A stretch of 64,000 nucleotides of DNA from contig NC_134280.1 in NCBI RefSeq assembly GCF_949628215.1, forward strand, positions 62,001 to 126,000. Reading direction: 5' to 3'. Made by a program: the position numbers and the translations under genes. The notes beneath the pieces were generated by a model, which did not search any database, was not told where the DNA came from, and worked only from the letters and a program-made list of their open reading frames with translations. The stretch comes from Phalacrocorax aristotelis (taxonomy: Eukaryota > Chordata > Aves > Suliformes > Phalacrocoracidae). The stretch's first letter is position 1; every line of letters starts with the position of its first letter. Positions 11,901 through 23,900 of the stretch are shown here, piece after piece.

Positions 11901-14900
11901 AGTTATTGCCAGAGTAACATTCTGTCTTAAAGTACCAGGTTTCAAACAAGTTGCTCCATAAGCAACAAGATGAACAAAGCAAGTTTATGGTAGATTTATG
12001 TCTTATATAGTTAAATACTTCAAACTAATTTCTCCAACAATCTGAGGCTTCTAATACATCCCTACTCTCATACTGAGTAAAAATGTAAACAGATGCTAGC
12101 CACCTATTTTTAAGTCTTAAAAAAACCTACAGATCACTTACTTATAAACTAGTCAATTTATTACAAAAACATTTGTACAGTGTGCAATTTCTGAACTGTT
12201 CCTTTATAAAATTCTCTATGCACTTTGAAGTAATTTTTTGAACAAGTGGTTTTACCTGCCTTGAACAAGTCAGTATCTTTTTTTTTAAAAAAATAAATAT
12301 TTAAGTATAGTTACAATAGAAAACCACTTTTGGATTTTAAAATTCCTATCACTCTGCTACAGTCAGCCTGGCTATAGGAGTCTTAAAAACTAACATGAAG
12401 AAGGATGGGGAACAAACTCACCCAGAGTGATAGAGTAGCTTTAAACCTACACTTCTGCAATGTTGTATTTTGTCTAATATCTTAGTAGATTATCCCAAAA
12501 TTGTAATTCTCTGAATGACACACACAGTTCTTTGAACTACTCACGTGAGAAGCTGCAGAGACACACAATAAGCCTGGAAGTGCCACACTGTTGTTTGTCC
12601 CCAACTGCTTGTTTTTCAAATAAATACCTCCTGTTAAGCCTCCCAATGTAACTTGACGTCTGCCTCTGCCTTGGTTTAGAGTTTGCTTTACCTGAATTAA
12701 TCTTGGACTGCAGCCACTTTTTCATGCACTCCTGGTGAACATACTGCAGACTTCCAGTGCATTTGCATGGCTCTATTAAAAGGTTGTCAGAACTTGCAGA
12801 GGACATCTGACAGATTCTGCATAAGTCACCCTCTTCATCTTCAGAATCTTCTAAAAGCAGGCTGAATAGGAAGGAATATCAACAAACACTGTGACACATT
12901 TCATGTAAGACTTTTTATAATGACAATTCCATTCATCAAACTGTTCTTGAACCTACCAGGATTGACACAAGTTTGTCTAAAGACAAAAGTGAGAACACAG
13001 GTGACAAAGGACTGAGTTGCCACCTTCTCTGAAGCAAAGTTTCCTTTTAACATCATGGTTACAGAAAACCTGCTCATGTTAACTCAAGTACATTTTGTTA
13101 TCTCAAAAGAACATACTAATTTACCTCTCTTTAATTTTCTGGAGTCTTTCTGGATCTCTTGAAGGTGGTATCTTAGACTTGCCACTTTCTTGTCCATCAG
13201 ACTGATTCCAGCCAGAGGGAATAATATCTACAGTTATCATAAGATTGTCAGACAGACTGCTCCCTAATGTTGGAGGCACTGCAAAGCGAAAGAGAGAACC
13301 AGGCAGAATTCCAGAACTTCTCCTGCTGTGGCCTGAATCTGGTGGGGAGGCAGTAGCTGTAGGAACACCAGATACTGCAGGTGTTGGTGGTCTGCTAACA
13401 GAAGCCCGAGGAGGGCTACGTGACGCTTCAAGAGAGGTCTCCTCACCTGACTCTCTTCTTCTGAAGACATGTTGTGATCTAGCGGATTCATCTCTTCCTT
13501 CTCTTCTTCTTCTGGAAAACAGAGGTGTACATCTGTTCCTCAAAGATGAAGATAACCAGGATCCTGTGCTCCTACTTTCAGAGTCTGGTCTGTAACTTTC
13601 CCTGTCTGAATCAGGGTTATGATTCTGTGAAACTCCTGATAAACCCCATCTTCGTCTAAGAAAACTAAATCCCTGAGAAGCTTCAGATGTATGAAGTCCT
13701 GGAACTTCCGGAGCTGCAGCTCCACTACTGCTTGACAGAGTAGAAGCTTGAACTCTTGGGACCACGGCTGGCTCTTCAGAGCCTAATGATCTTGTGTGCA
13801 ACGACTCTTGGCTAGACCTTCGAGAGAAAAATGTAGAAGACATGCTAGATGCTAAACGAGACAGCAGCTGTCTGGTTGTGCGCCTCCCTTCGCTGTCAGC
13901 TGCAGGCTCATTCAATGACCTCTGAGAAGATAAAACCCTTTCAGAACTACTTGAGGAAGGAGTTTCATCCCTAATGGCAGTAAGGGAAAATGCTGGCTGC
14001 ATGCTCCTCTGGGGAGATTCCAATTCATTTCTCCTTTGTCTTGAAGAATAGCTGGATCTTGAAGAGCTCATGTTACAGTCTCTGTTGAAAAAAGATGGCT
14101 GATGGTCAGAAGGCAACTGGCGGTTCATGGATGAGTTCAGCCTCAAAGTGCTTAATGAGCTCTCTTTTGGTCTTGCTCCCTCTGCATATGAAGAGGCAGG
14201 TCTGTCTTGAAGATCTGTTGCAAAAAAGCAGAGGAAAATACTATGAGATGATGTGCTCCAATTATTACGTTCCAGATAGGTAACTCTAAAGTGTAAATGC
14301 AGAAGTTCAAGATTTCATGATCCTTACGTAAAATTGTTTCAAATTTGGCAGGTAGATTCCAGAGCAATATTAAGTTTAAATTTATTTATCAGAATTCTAA
14401 AGTTAAAATGAAACCTACACTGGGTTCAATCTTGTAAATCCATTTGGAATCTTAACACCCCTGAAATCTTCAGATTATCAAGGTATGACTCACTTTCTTA
14501 TACGCAAGTATGAAAATTCTAACTATCTGTCAGAAGTTACATAAGACCAGCATCTGGGTTAAAAACAGCAAACTATATACAATACTATTCCTAACTTAAA
14601 TGTCCATTTTGCCTGTAGACTGAGAAAGACAAGTTAATCAAAACTTCCGCAGTGTAGCAGACACCAGAGCACATGAAACAAATGTATGGATAAAGCCAAG
14701 TATATTCCCCATCTATTACAACAAGCTACCCTTATTCTTCTCATCATAAGAACATAAAGAGCTGCAGTTACAAACACTACTTAAAGGCAGCATAAAATTA
14801 TTGACTTCGGGTAACAGAAATTGCATAGTATCTAAATTAGATGTGTATCTTACGATAATAATGTTTTAAACCAAGAACTCAAATATAAAAAGAATGCCCT

Positions 14901-17900
14901 AGCAATACTGTAATTCCACTGCTCCAGACCAAAAGGGTTATCAACGACATGCAGTAACTAAGTTAGTTCACACATTCAGCTATGCAACTGGCTTAAGCAC
15001 TATCAGATTTAATGATTCTGAAATCAGTAATCTCTCCCAATTATCCTGATTACCTGTAGTCAATTAGATCACTATCACCAGATTATTATGTCCTCCCCTG
15101 CTCTTTAAGGGTACATTCGATCACCCAATGCTTCCCAATGACCAGCAGGTCAAGTGAGGTAATTCTCCCCCTCTACTCCCCTCTGGTGAGACCCCACCCG
15201 GAGCACTGCTTACAGCTCTGGAGCTCACAGAACAAGACAGACATGGACCTGTTAGAGCAGGTCCAGAGGAAGGCCACAACAATGATCAGAGGGCTGAAAC
15301 CCCTCTCCTATAAAGAAAGCCTGAGAAAGCCTGGGTTGTTCAGCCTGGAGAAGGCTCTAAGGAGACCTTATTGCAGCCTTTCAGTATATAAAGTGGGCTA
15401 ATAAGAATCATGACATAGACTGTCCTGAGTTGGATTGGACCCACAAGGACCATCGAGTCCAACTCCTGTCCCTTCACAGGACAGCCCCGAATTCACACCA
15501 TTTCTCTGAGGGCCTTGTCCAAGTGCTTCTGGAATATCGCCAGGCTGGTGCCGTGATGCCTCCCTGGGGAGCCTGTTCCAGGGCTCCACCACCCTCTGGG
15601 GGAAGAGCCTTTTCCTAATGCCCAGCCTAACCCTCCCCTGGCGCATTTCCCTGCCATTCTCTCGAGTCCTGTCATTGTGTCACCAGAGAGAAGAGATCAG
15701 CATCTGCCTCTCCTCCTCCCCTTGGGAGGAAGCTACAAAGCACCATGAGGGCTGCCCTCAGCCTCCTCTTCTCCAGGCTGAACAAACCAAGGGACTTCAG
15801 CTGCTCCTTGTACCATTTCCCCTCTAAACCCTTCCCCAACTCCATGGTCCTCCTCTGGACACTCTCCAGTAGCTTTATATCCTTAATGTCCTGTGGCACC
15901 CAACACTGCACCCAGCACTCGAGGTGAGGCTGCCCCAGCACGGAGCAGAGCAGGACAATCCCCTCCCTTGCCCAGCTGCAATGCAGGGCTCGATGAACCC
16001 CAGGGCACGGTTGGCCCTCTTGGCTGCCAGGGCACACTGCTGGCTCGTGTTCAATTTGCTGTCAACCAGAACCCCCAGGTCCCTCTCTGCAGAGCTGTTC
16101 TCCAGCCTCTCATTCCACAGTCTAGATGTACATCCAGCGTTGCCCTGCCCCAGGTTTAAAATCCGGCACTAGCCCTTGTTAAACATCATAGGGTTGGGGA
16201 CAGACTTTTTAACAGGGCCTTTAGTGACAGGACAAGGGATAATGGTTTTAAACTAAAAGAGGGTAGATTCAGACCACATAAGGACCAATTTTATTTTTTT
16301 TTTTCCAATGAGGGCAATGAAACACTGACACAGGTTGCCCAGAGAGGTGGTTGATGCCCCATCCCTGGAAACATTCAAGGGCAGGCTGGATGGGGCTCTG
16401 AGCAACCTGAGCTAGTTGAAGGTGTCCCTCCTCATTGCAGGGGCGTTGGACTAGATTACCTTTAAAGGTCCCTTCCAACCCAAACTACTCTGATTCTTCT
16501 AAGGGCATCTTCTGTAAATATTGTGTAAGAACCTCAGCACACTGGGAATAATTCCATTGTGGCTGAACTGTAGTTAACATTACATGAAGCAGCTGAGGAA
16601 GCTAACATCAGCTAGTCTCCTTCCTCAAATGGCTAGATTTGTGGGGAATGGGATGTAAGAGGGGGAAGGAGGAAGCAGCTGAAACATGCTAACCTCATAA
16701 GAAGGGAAACTTCTTCAATATTTTAACTGCTTAAGAAGCATTGGTAGATTAAGCTAGAAGGCAGAACCTTTCTCTATGTATTCTGGAATTGAAACCTTTC
16801 ATGTTTGTAGTTTTGATAATGTTTTGTTTTCTTGGTTTTTTTTTAATGGGTTCTGCATTGCAATCACCATTTATTGTTAAAGCTGAGGTTTATGCATCTG
16901 GCATATTCCAACTAAAGAAACATCTGCACAGATGCCAAGCATCTGCCATGTGGTTTTGATTACACAGCAGGGAACACAGTGCTATTTTTATAGCACTTAA
17001 AGTGGCACTACTGCTATAAATGCAGTGTGGACAGTACAAAGCAAAGCTGTCCACCCATCCATTTCTCCCACTAGGTTCTACCAGGTAAACTCCACTGTCC
17101 ACTTCAAGAAACAGTATGATTACATTAAAACATATTCTTCCGGTAAGGCAAGACTGCAGGATGAAGTCTGGAACTAGTTTTTATCTTTTTGGGTTGTCTT
17201 CTGTACTTGTAAAAATGCTAATTTTTTCCTTTAAACTTCTGCATTATAAAATACCACATATTAATCTGCAAAAGGTGGCAGATCAAGGCTGATGACTAGC
17301 TTTCCCCTAGACAGCTCTAAAAGGCCACAACACTCTGAACAGAAAGTGAAAAATGACACTGCAGAAGTCCACACTAGTCCTAGCAGTTACCATAGAACAA
17401 ACCTCTCGTCTCATGTTAAGTATGTGTTTATTCATTTTTAATTTTCAGTGGTGTAGCAGTTCTCCCTAAAAATCACTCAAGAACCCAAATGGAAAGAGAT
17501 AATACAATATGGGCACCTTCATGAAAACCCTTTCTTGAGTCAAATTAACATTATTTCTTTTCCCATACCTAAATACAAAGAGATCTTAAGATGAACAAGA
17601 AAAAGAGGCTTACTGGCTATTCACACAGTTACTGTGGCAAACACCAATACCATTTTCTTATGACTGAATGCATCTACATGCTAGACCATTCATATGTCCT
17701 ACAATGGTTTACCCAACACATGGAAAGTGGCCAGCCAACTTTATTTAAAAGGATACCTTAAAATTAAATAGACTTTTTGGTTTTGTGTTTTGAAGACAAT
17801 ACTAAAAGAACATGTGAAGAAACTAACAGGCATGCAACCTATGGGTTTACAAGCTTTCAGTTGTACAATACATACATGTTGAGGGTGAAAAGTCACTGTT

Positions 17901-20900
17901 TCTGTAGCTGCGATCCACCAGGTTATTAACAGGCAGATCTGTTGTTCTTTCTACCTCTCTTCGCTCTCTCACCAGCTCAGTTCCAAGGGAGCCAAGCATC
18001 ACTGATGAAGATCTAGGAATCCTACTGTACCTCCAAGAGGAATCTAGAAAGAAAAAGTAAATAAATCCCCTGCTTTTGTAATTATTTAAAAATCCATTAG
18101 AGTTAGTACTTATGCATGCATTCTGGTTATACCATATCAAGGGCGAGTTTAACAATACCACTAAGCTGATCAAGTCGCCAGCTGCCAACATAAAGGCAAG
18201 TAAGCAGCACTCTGCTGATGCTGGCACTTAATCTTGCAGCAAGTTCTGAAAGCTAAACCAGAAAAAAGTAGTAGTACTTCTGCAAAGAGTCAGACCCATT
18301 AACACTCATACAGAATAGGAGGAGGAAGAGGAATAGCATCTTGCTTTCTAGTGGCAGCTAGTTATTAAACAGGCTTCACAACATGGCAAAACAGCAACTT
18401 GAGACTTAATAAATGCTGCCATTCTAATGATGCTTGTTAAATGCTCCTAAAATTCATTTTCTAGCAAGACAGCTGATGCTGAAATGCAGCTTAGACACAA
18501 CTTTCAGAACAATGACTATTACTGTTCTTGCTCATATTGCAGAGTAAAATGCTTCAGTTCAAGAAGGGATCTTGTTTTTTGCTAACAGCCCTAACAACTA
18601 AAAAGGGAACTGTACATACTGCAGCTGTGAATACAATTCTTGTTCCAAAAAAAGTGTTCTTCAATGGCTCTGAAAAATCCACCTTGATTTTGTTTTATTG
18701 CTGACTTATAAATCCAAATTTAAACATTCATTGGACAGTGTCATGACCAACCAATCCAGAAATGGAAAGACAGATAGTCCTACACCATAATGAGAAATGT
18801 TAATGGGAATCATTTTATTAACAGAATAAGAAAGCATCAACAATACTGGGTTTTGAGCTAACTTTTATTTGCATGGCTGTGTGGTTCCATAAAGGGATAT
18901 AAAAAGAACACTGATCCATATACTCACAAGGGTAATCTGAATGGATCTAAAGGTCTGCTTCTTGGAACACAGAGTTAAGTAAGGTAAAGATTTCCTTTCT
19001 GCTGTCCCTGGCACACGTAGGTTAACCAACACAATTTGACTCGTGAACTAACATCAGCTGCACTCATTCTTTCCTTGAAATCTTAACCCATTAAGACATA
19101 TTTGAGCCATGAAGTTCAGCTTTACCGCAAATGGAATAGGTACAGGTAATAATTTTGAAATTACATGAGTACAATAGGGTTTTCAAAAGACCATGCTACC
19201 AGCATTCTTAGTACTTCGGATACCGACACCAGTGTGAACATACTCTTCTGTTAAGCATAGGTTTTTAATATCTAAAAATAATAAAAGCATAATATTTCAA
19301 AGCAGGTCTTTTAAAATTTGATAAAGCCTGATCTTACTACTCAGACAATTTTCATGTAACTCAGCTTTAGTAATCAACCTCTCACCTGAAAAGGCAGTCA
19401 AGCCATTACTTCTCACAGAAGAGGTAGATGTACAAGACAGCTTAGGTCTCTTTGAATCGCTATCTTGTGGCTGGCTATGGAGTCTTGAATATGCTCCCTG
19501 AGTTCTCTCAGACTCACCATAACACCCAGATGTAAAATGAGAGGAAGATGATGTAGACTGAAATAACAAAAAAGTTACATAGTATTTCAGATGTACTTAC
19601 ACTGAACAAAAGTGTACATACTGTAAGGCTCACAAAAATAGTAAAGAATAACTTCAAAATGCAAAACCTTTTTATTTAAAAATAATATCGGGTTTATGCT
19701 TGTGCTCTTGATCAGTATTCCCAGGTTTACTCAAGATTGTCCCACCAACAAAAAGCTGGTTTCTCTTACAATCAGCATTATTTTTCCTTTGTAATAGATG
19801 TGGCTTACAGGCAAAAAAGATACTCCTGACTTGTAAGATGCTATAAACATGATCAAACATAGCTTTACAGATCTTCAAGGAAACATAATTTTGCTGTCCA
19901 GAAATGGCCAAAACTGATCAGCTTCATTATTTTATTTAATAGTTCAAGTAATCCAGCTTATTTTTTTACCAGCCTAAAATACACTTAGCTAATGGGTCTG
20001 CTGTAGCTTCTAGTAAGCTGTTGACTACATTAGCTCAGGTGCAACCGAAACAGTTCAGAGTAAAGAATGGGCACAAAATTTTTATAGGCTATAGCACTGA
20101 AATAAGAGTTTTCAGAAACTAGTACTAAAATTAAAAGAAAAGGATAGCTTATAAAGCTGTTAGTTTGGTTACTTGCAGCCAAGGCATTAATTTTCTATTT
20201 GAAATATTTGGATTTATATTTTGATGTGAAAAACTTGAGCTCAATCAAAAAGCTCAGTTGAGCTGTTTGATCACCCAGAAAGTATCTACAACCAAGACCC
20301 TTTAAGGATCAACCAAATTAGAGCAGATACTATAGTTGTGTTTTATTTCTGTTTTGTTATGTTGTTTACTAATCTTATGCCACTACTTTTTGCTCTTTAA
20401 AACTAAGAAGTACCTAAGTATTTCTCTTACCCCATCATAAAAGACAGGTGGGGAGACACAGAAACTAAGATCACAAACCAACTACAAAGCCAGCTTAATT
20501 TCCTTCATGAATCATCTGCTTAATGTATAACTTATCTTTTAATCATTTGCTATTAAATAAGTCAAAGTTTCAGAGTGTCTTCTGCAATGTTCACTTGCAT
20601 CAGAACTTAAGAGAAAAGTTAACCTTAACGGGAAAAAGTGTTTAATTTTGAGACCTCTATAGCACCAACTTAACTAGATAAGTTAGGCCACTTACAGCCA
20701 CAGACTCCATTTGAATTTCAACTGTATGGAGAGACACCTCCTATGACTTCCCCTGAAGGCTAACATCTCCACACTAGTTCCTCCCTCCCCCCCACTTATC
20801 TCAAAGTGTCTTCAACTCTAAGTCACAGTAAGAGAGCAAACACCTATTTAAGGTACCGCACTTTCAAGTGCCCAAACGTCTTTCAAGCCTCCAAGTGAAA

Positions 20901-23900
20901 AGGAATTTCACTATCTTCCAGCTAAGCATCTTCACAGTTTTCTGCTTTTCCCATCTTAATATTTCTACTGCAATTGAACATGTTTTATTGTCACTCTACA
21001 GTGCACAAGCATGTCAAAGCAGCAAACTATTTGTGGAGTTAACTGGGCTCCAGAATGTGCCTCCATAAGACAAGCTGTTAAGGCCTGAGCCTTGGATCTC
21101 AGTCAGGTGACAGTTCAGCCTCCATTTTCTTTCACAGTATGCTGTAAGCAGCGTGTAAGCAAGCACAGTCAGACTATGAACTGCTCCTCCACAACTAAGT
21201 TTTCTAAAGCAGGTCTCCAAAATTATGAACTTTGTGTTAACTCACAAAGCTGATACCACCCAAAAAACACACCCCCTAGAAATAACTGATAGAACAAGCC
21301 GAGTATAAAAAAAAAGAGTAATTTTGTCATCCATAGGACTGTAACAGGGATGAGATTCCAATAACCCCTCCTTTCTTCTTTTTAAATGGATACTTGCAGA
21401 GCCACTCTCACTTCAAATTTATTTCTTAACTATTCATAAAACTAATATTCATTCAGAGGATTAAAATAATAATGTGTAATTTCTTACCACTGCTATCTTC
21501 TTGCTTTCCCTCCACGTTGACTTAATAAGACCTACTTATCTAGAAACATTACGTGAGCCACTGCTAGCAGCTTTTCAGATCGGGAAGGCTAAGGTAAAAC
21601 CCAATATTTTTTTTTAAAGCATTACATATTAACAATTCTCACCAATCTGCTTCTGCTTCCCCAAAATCTTCCAGAATGTGGATGATCAAGTGTCCCTGAG
21701 TAGCGCGTTGGAGGGGACGTTGCAAGCTTCCAAGGAGTTTCATGGGTGTCTCTTTCTCCAATTCCCCAGTCTCTGCTGGAACTATTCAATGCACTGGATT
21801 CCTGAAGAAAAACATCATATACACTTTGTAACTCAAAATGAACTCAATATCTGATCTGAATATTGAAAATACAGGGACATGGAGGTACTAACAAACCTGA
21901 AAACCTTTCATACAAAACCTCAAGGGATACCCAATAATAAATGGAACAGGCTTACGAGAGAAACGCTCCTTTATCTGTCCTCTTATTTGACTGTGGACAA
22001 TAAAAAGTTGAAGTGTAAGGCTTTTGAGGCCTTACATCAACCTAGGTACTCCAATAACAGGGCAGAAGTGTTACGTAAAAAATCCCACACACTTAGAAAA
22101 AAGTCTTCATGACAGCAAAAGTGTCCCAGCAGAAGTGGCTTTTGGCCACTAAAGTCAGCCCTCTGTCTTGTCCTGGTCATAAGTTTTAATACAGGAAAGA
22201 GTGGGTGCAAAGAGGGGGGAAAAAGAAAAATCATGGTTTGGGCCTACTAACAGATCAGTATTTTTACATAAGGAGCATGATCTGTCCTAGTAAAACATAT
22301 GGGACAACAGATGTAAACAATGTCATAAAATTATTATTAAAAAAAAAACAACCCAAAACCTATGCTACTGCAAATTACACAGTACCTTCTCCGAGTCTTA
22401 AACACTTCCCCTTTTACTGCTGCTTAAGTTTATTATTCCTCTGCAGTCTGTTTTAATAATCCATCAATGTGCTATTAGTAGGGAAGGCTTGCAAATTAGG
22501 CATTATTAATTCCAATTACATATCATGCAAGCAGCAAAAATGCATTTCTATTTTCACTACAGAACTGAAACTTTTGTGTCTCTAAGTTTCCTATAAATCA
22601 CTAACATTGAAGACAGCCATAGAAGAGTAAGCAGCACTGGAGACAAAGCCACTTTGGACTAAAGAAACAAGGGTAAATAGTTTTAATAGCTGATTTCAGA
22701 CATAGTGCAGAGATACCAAATCCACAGTTTGATACGCACAACAAACTAAGACTGCAAAGCAAAACAGTCCTGCAAATAAACATTGTTTGCTGCATTACCT
22801 CAGAACAAAGTGCTCAAATTATCTGAAGGTTGATGACTGCAGCACAATGACTGTAACTGTTCTTTTTGTGTTTTCTCTTTCAATATACTCAGGAGCTCTG
22901 ATCTTTACCTTGGCTACACAATCAAGCTTCTAATAATAAACCTGGAAACCATTTAACATATGAATCTGTCTATCGTTAAGAGAACTTAAGGGATGAAGTT
23001 CTACAATACAAGCTTCTGGATTTCAATGAATAGATGATAATTAAGGAAAGACATTGCAACTTAATTTGCTCCACAGAATAATCATTGAGATTAGTAAAAG
23101 TAATAAATAACAGAAATCCAACCATTTTATCACAGCTAAGCAGAGTCTGTAAGTGATTATTTGTCCATCCTCTCTCTATGAACTATTCATACTAGAACTG
23201 CAGTAGTTTCTGTCACTATTTCTTAAAGGTTGTAGGATTAGGATTTAAAAAGCTGAAGAAATAGTCATGATCATCATTGTCACAAGCAAAATTAAACCTG
23301 AAAATGAAGTATCAGCTGGTAAGTTCTCATATTTCAAAGTCTCAGTTGGATTCATCGGGTTTCTAAATTATTTCATATATGGATAAGGAGCCCATGATCA
23401 TAAGACTACACAACTTTAAGATGAAAGTAAAGCTCTCTCAAAATGTTCTTAATTTGAGCCATACCTGCAGACTTAACTGATCTTGAAACACTTGCCTTTC
23501 CTTTTTCTCTAACTGTTAGATTCTTAAGATCTGATAATTTAATCTTATTTTAAGTGTCTGGATCACCACAGCAGAGATCTTAATCCCAGAACACCACACT
23601 CACTCTAGCACAGCACTGAAAGCCAGTTCACAGAAACACACCATCTATTATTCTAATGCCAACACAGCTTTTGGTGGCTGTGGCATCTCTGCACTGCGCT
23701 CATTTCCTTGAAAGATGTCCCAAGGCCAAAATAGAAAGAAGAAAAAGCAACATATTGGGTATCAGAAAGTGGCTTTAAGAGAAAGTAGATGATCAGGCAT
23801 GATATCAGGAAAGCTCAACCTAACTGCTGTATCTGAAACAGAACAAATCTCAGTTTGCTCTCTTCCTTCAGTTCAGCTAAAGACTATTTAACATCCCATC

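Larger units (their letters stand above)
8065..13124 (-). other. MARCHF7 introns 6-9 between exons 6 and 10
   Basis: Intronic stretches 12862-13124, 11546-12691, 10032-11435 and 8065-9917. AT-rich, with no mobile element, RNA gene or extra exon recognised. Confidence 0.6.
14215..17875 (-). other. MARCHF7 intron 5, carrying a nested CR1 pair
   Basis: About 3.7 kb. The middle (about 15.1-16.5 kb) is two CR1 retrotransposon copies, described separately. The rest is unannotatable AT-rich intron. Confidence 0.65.
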
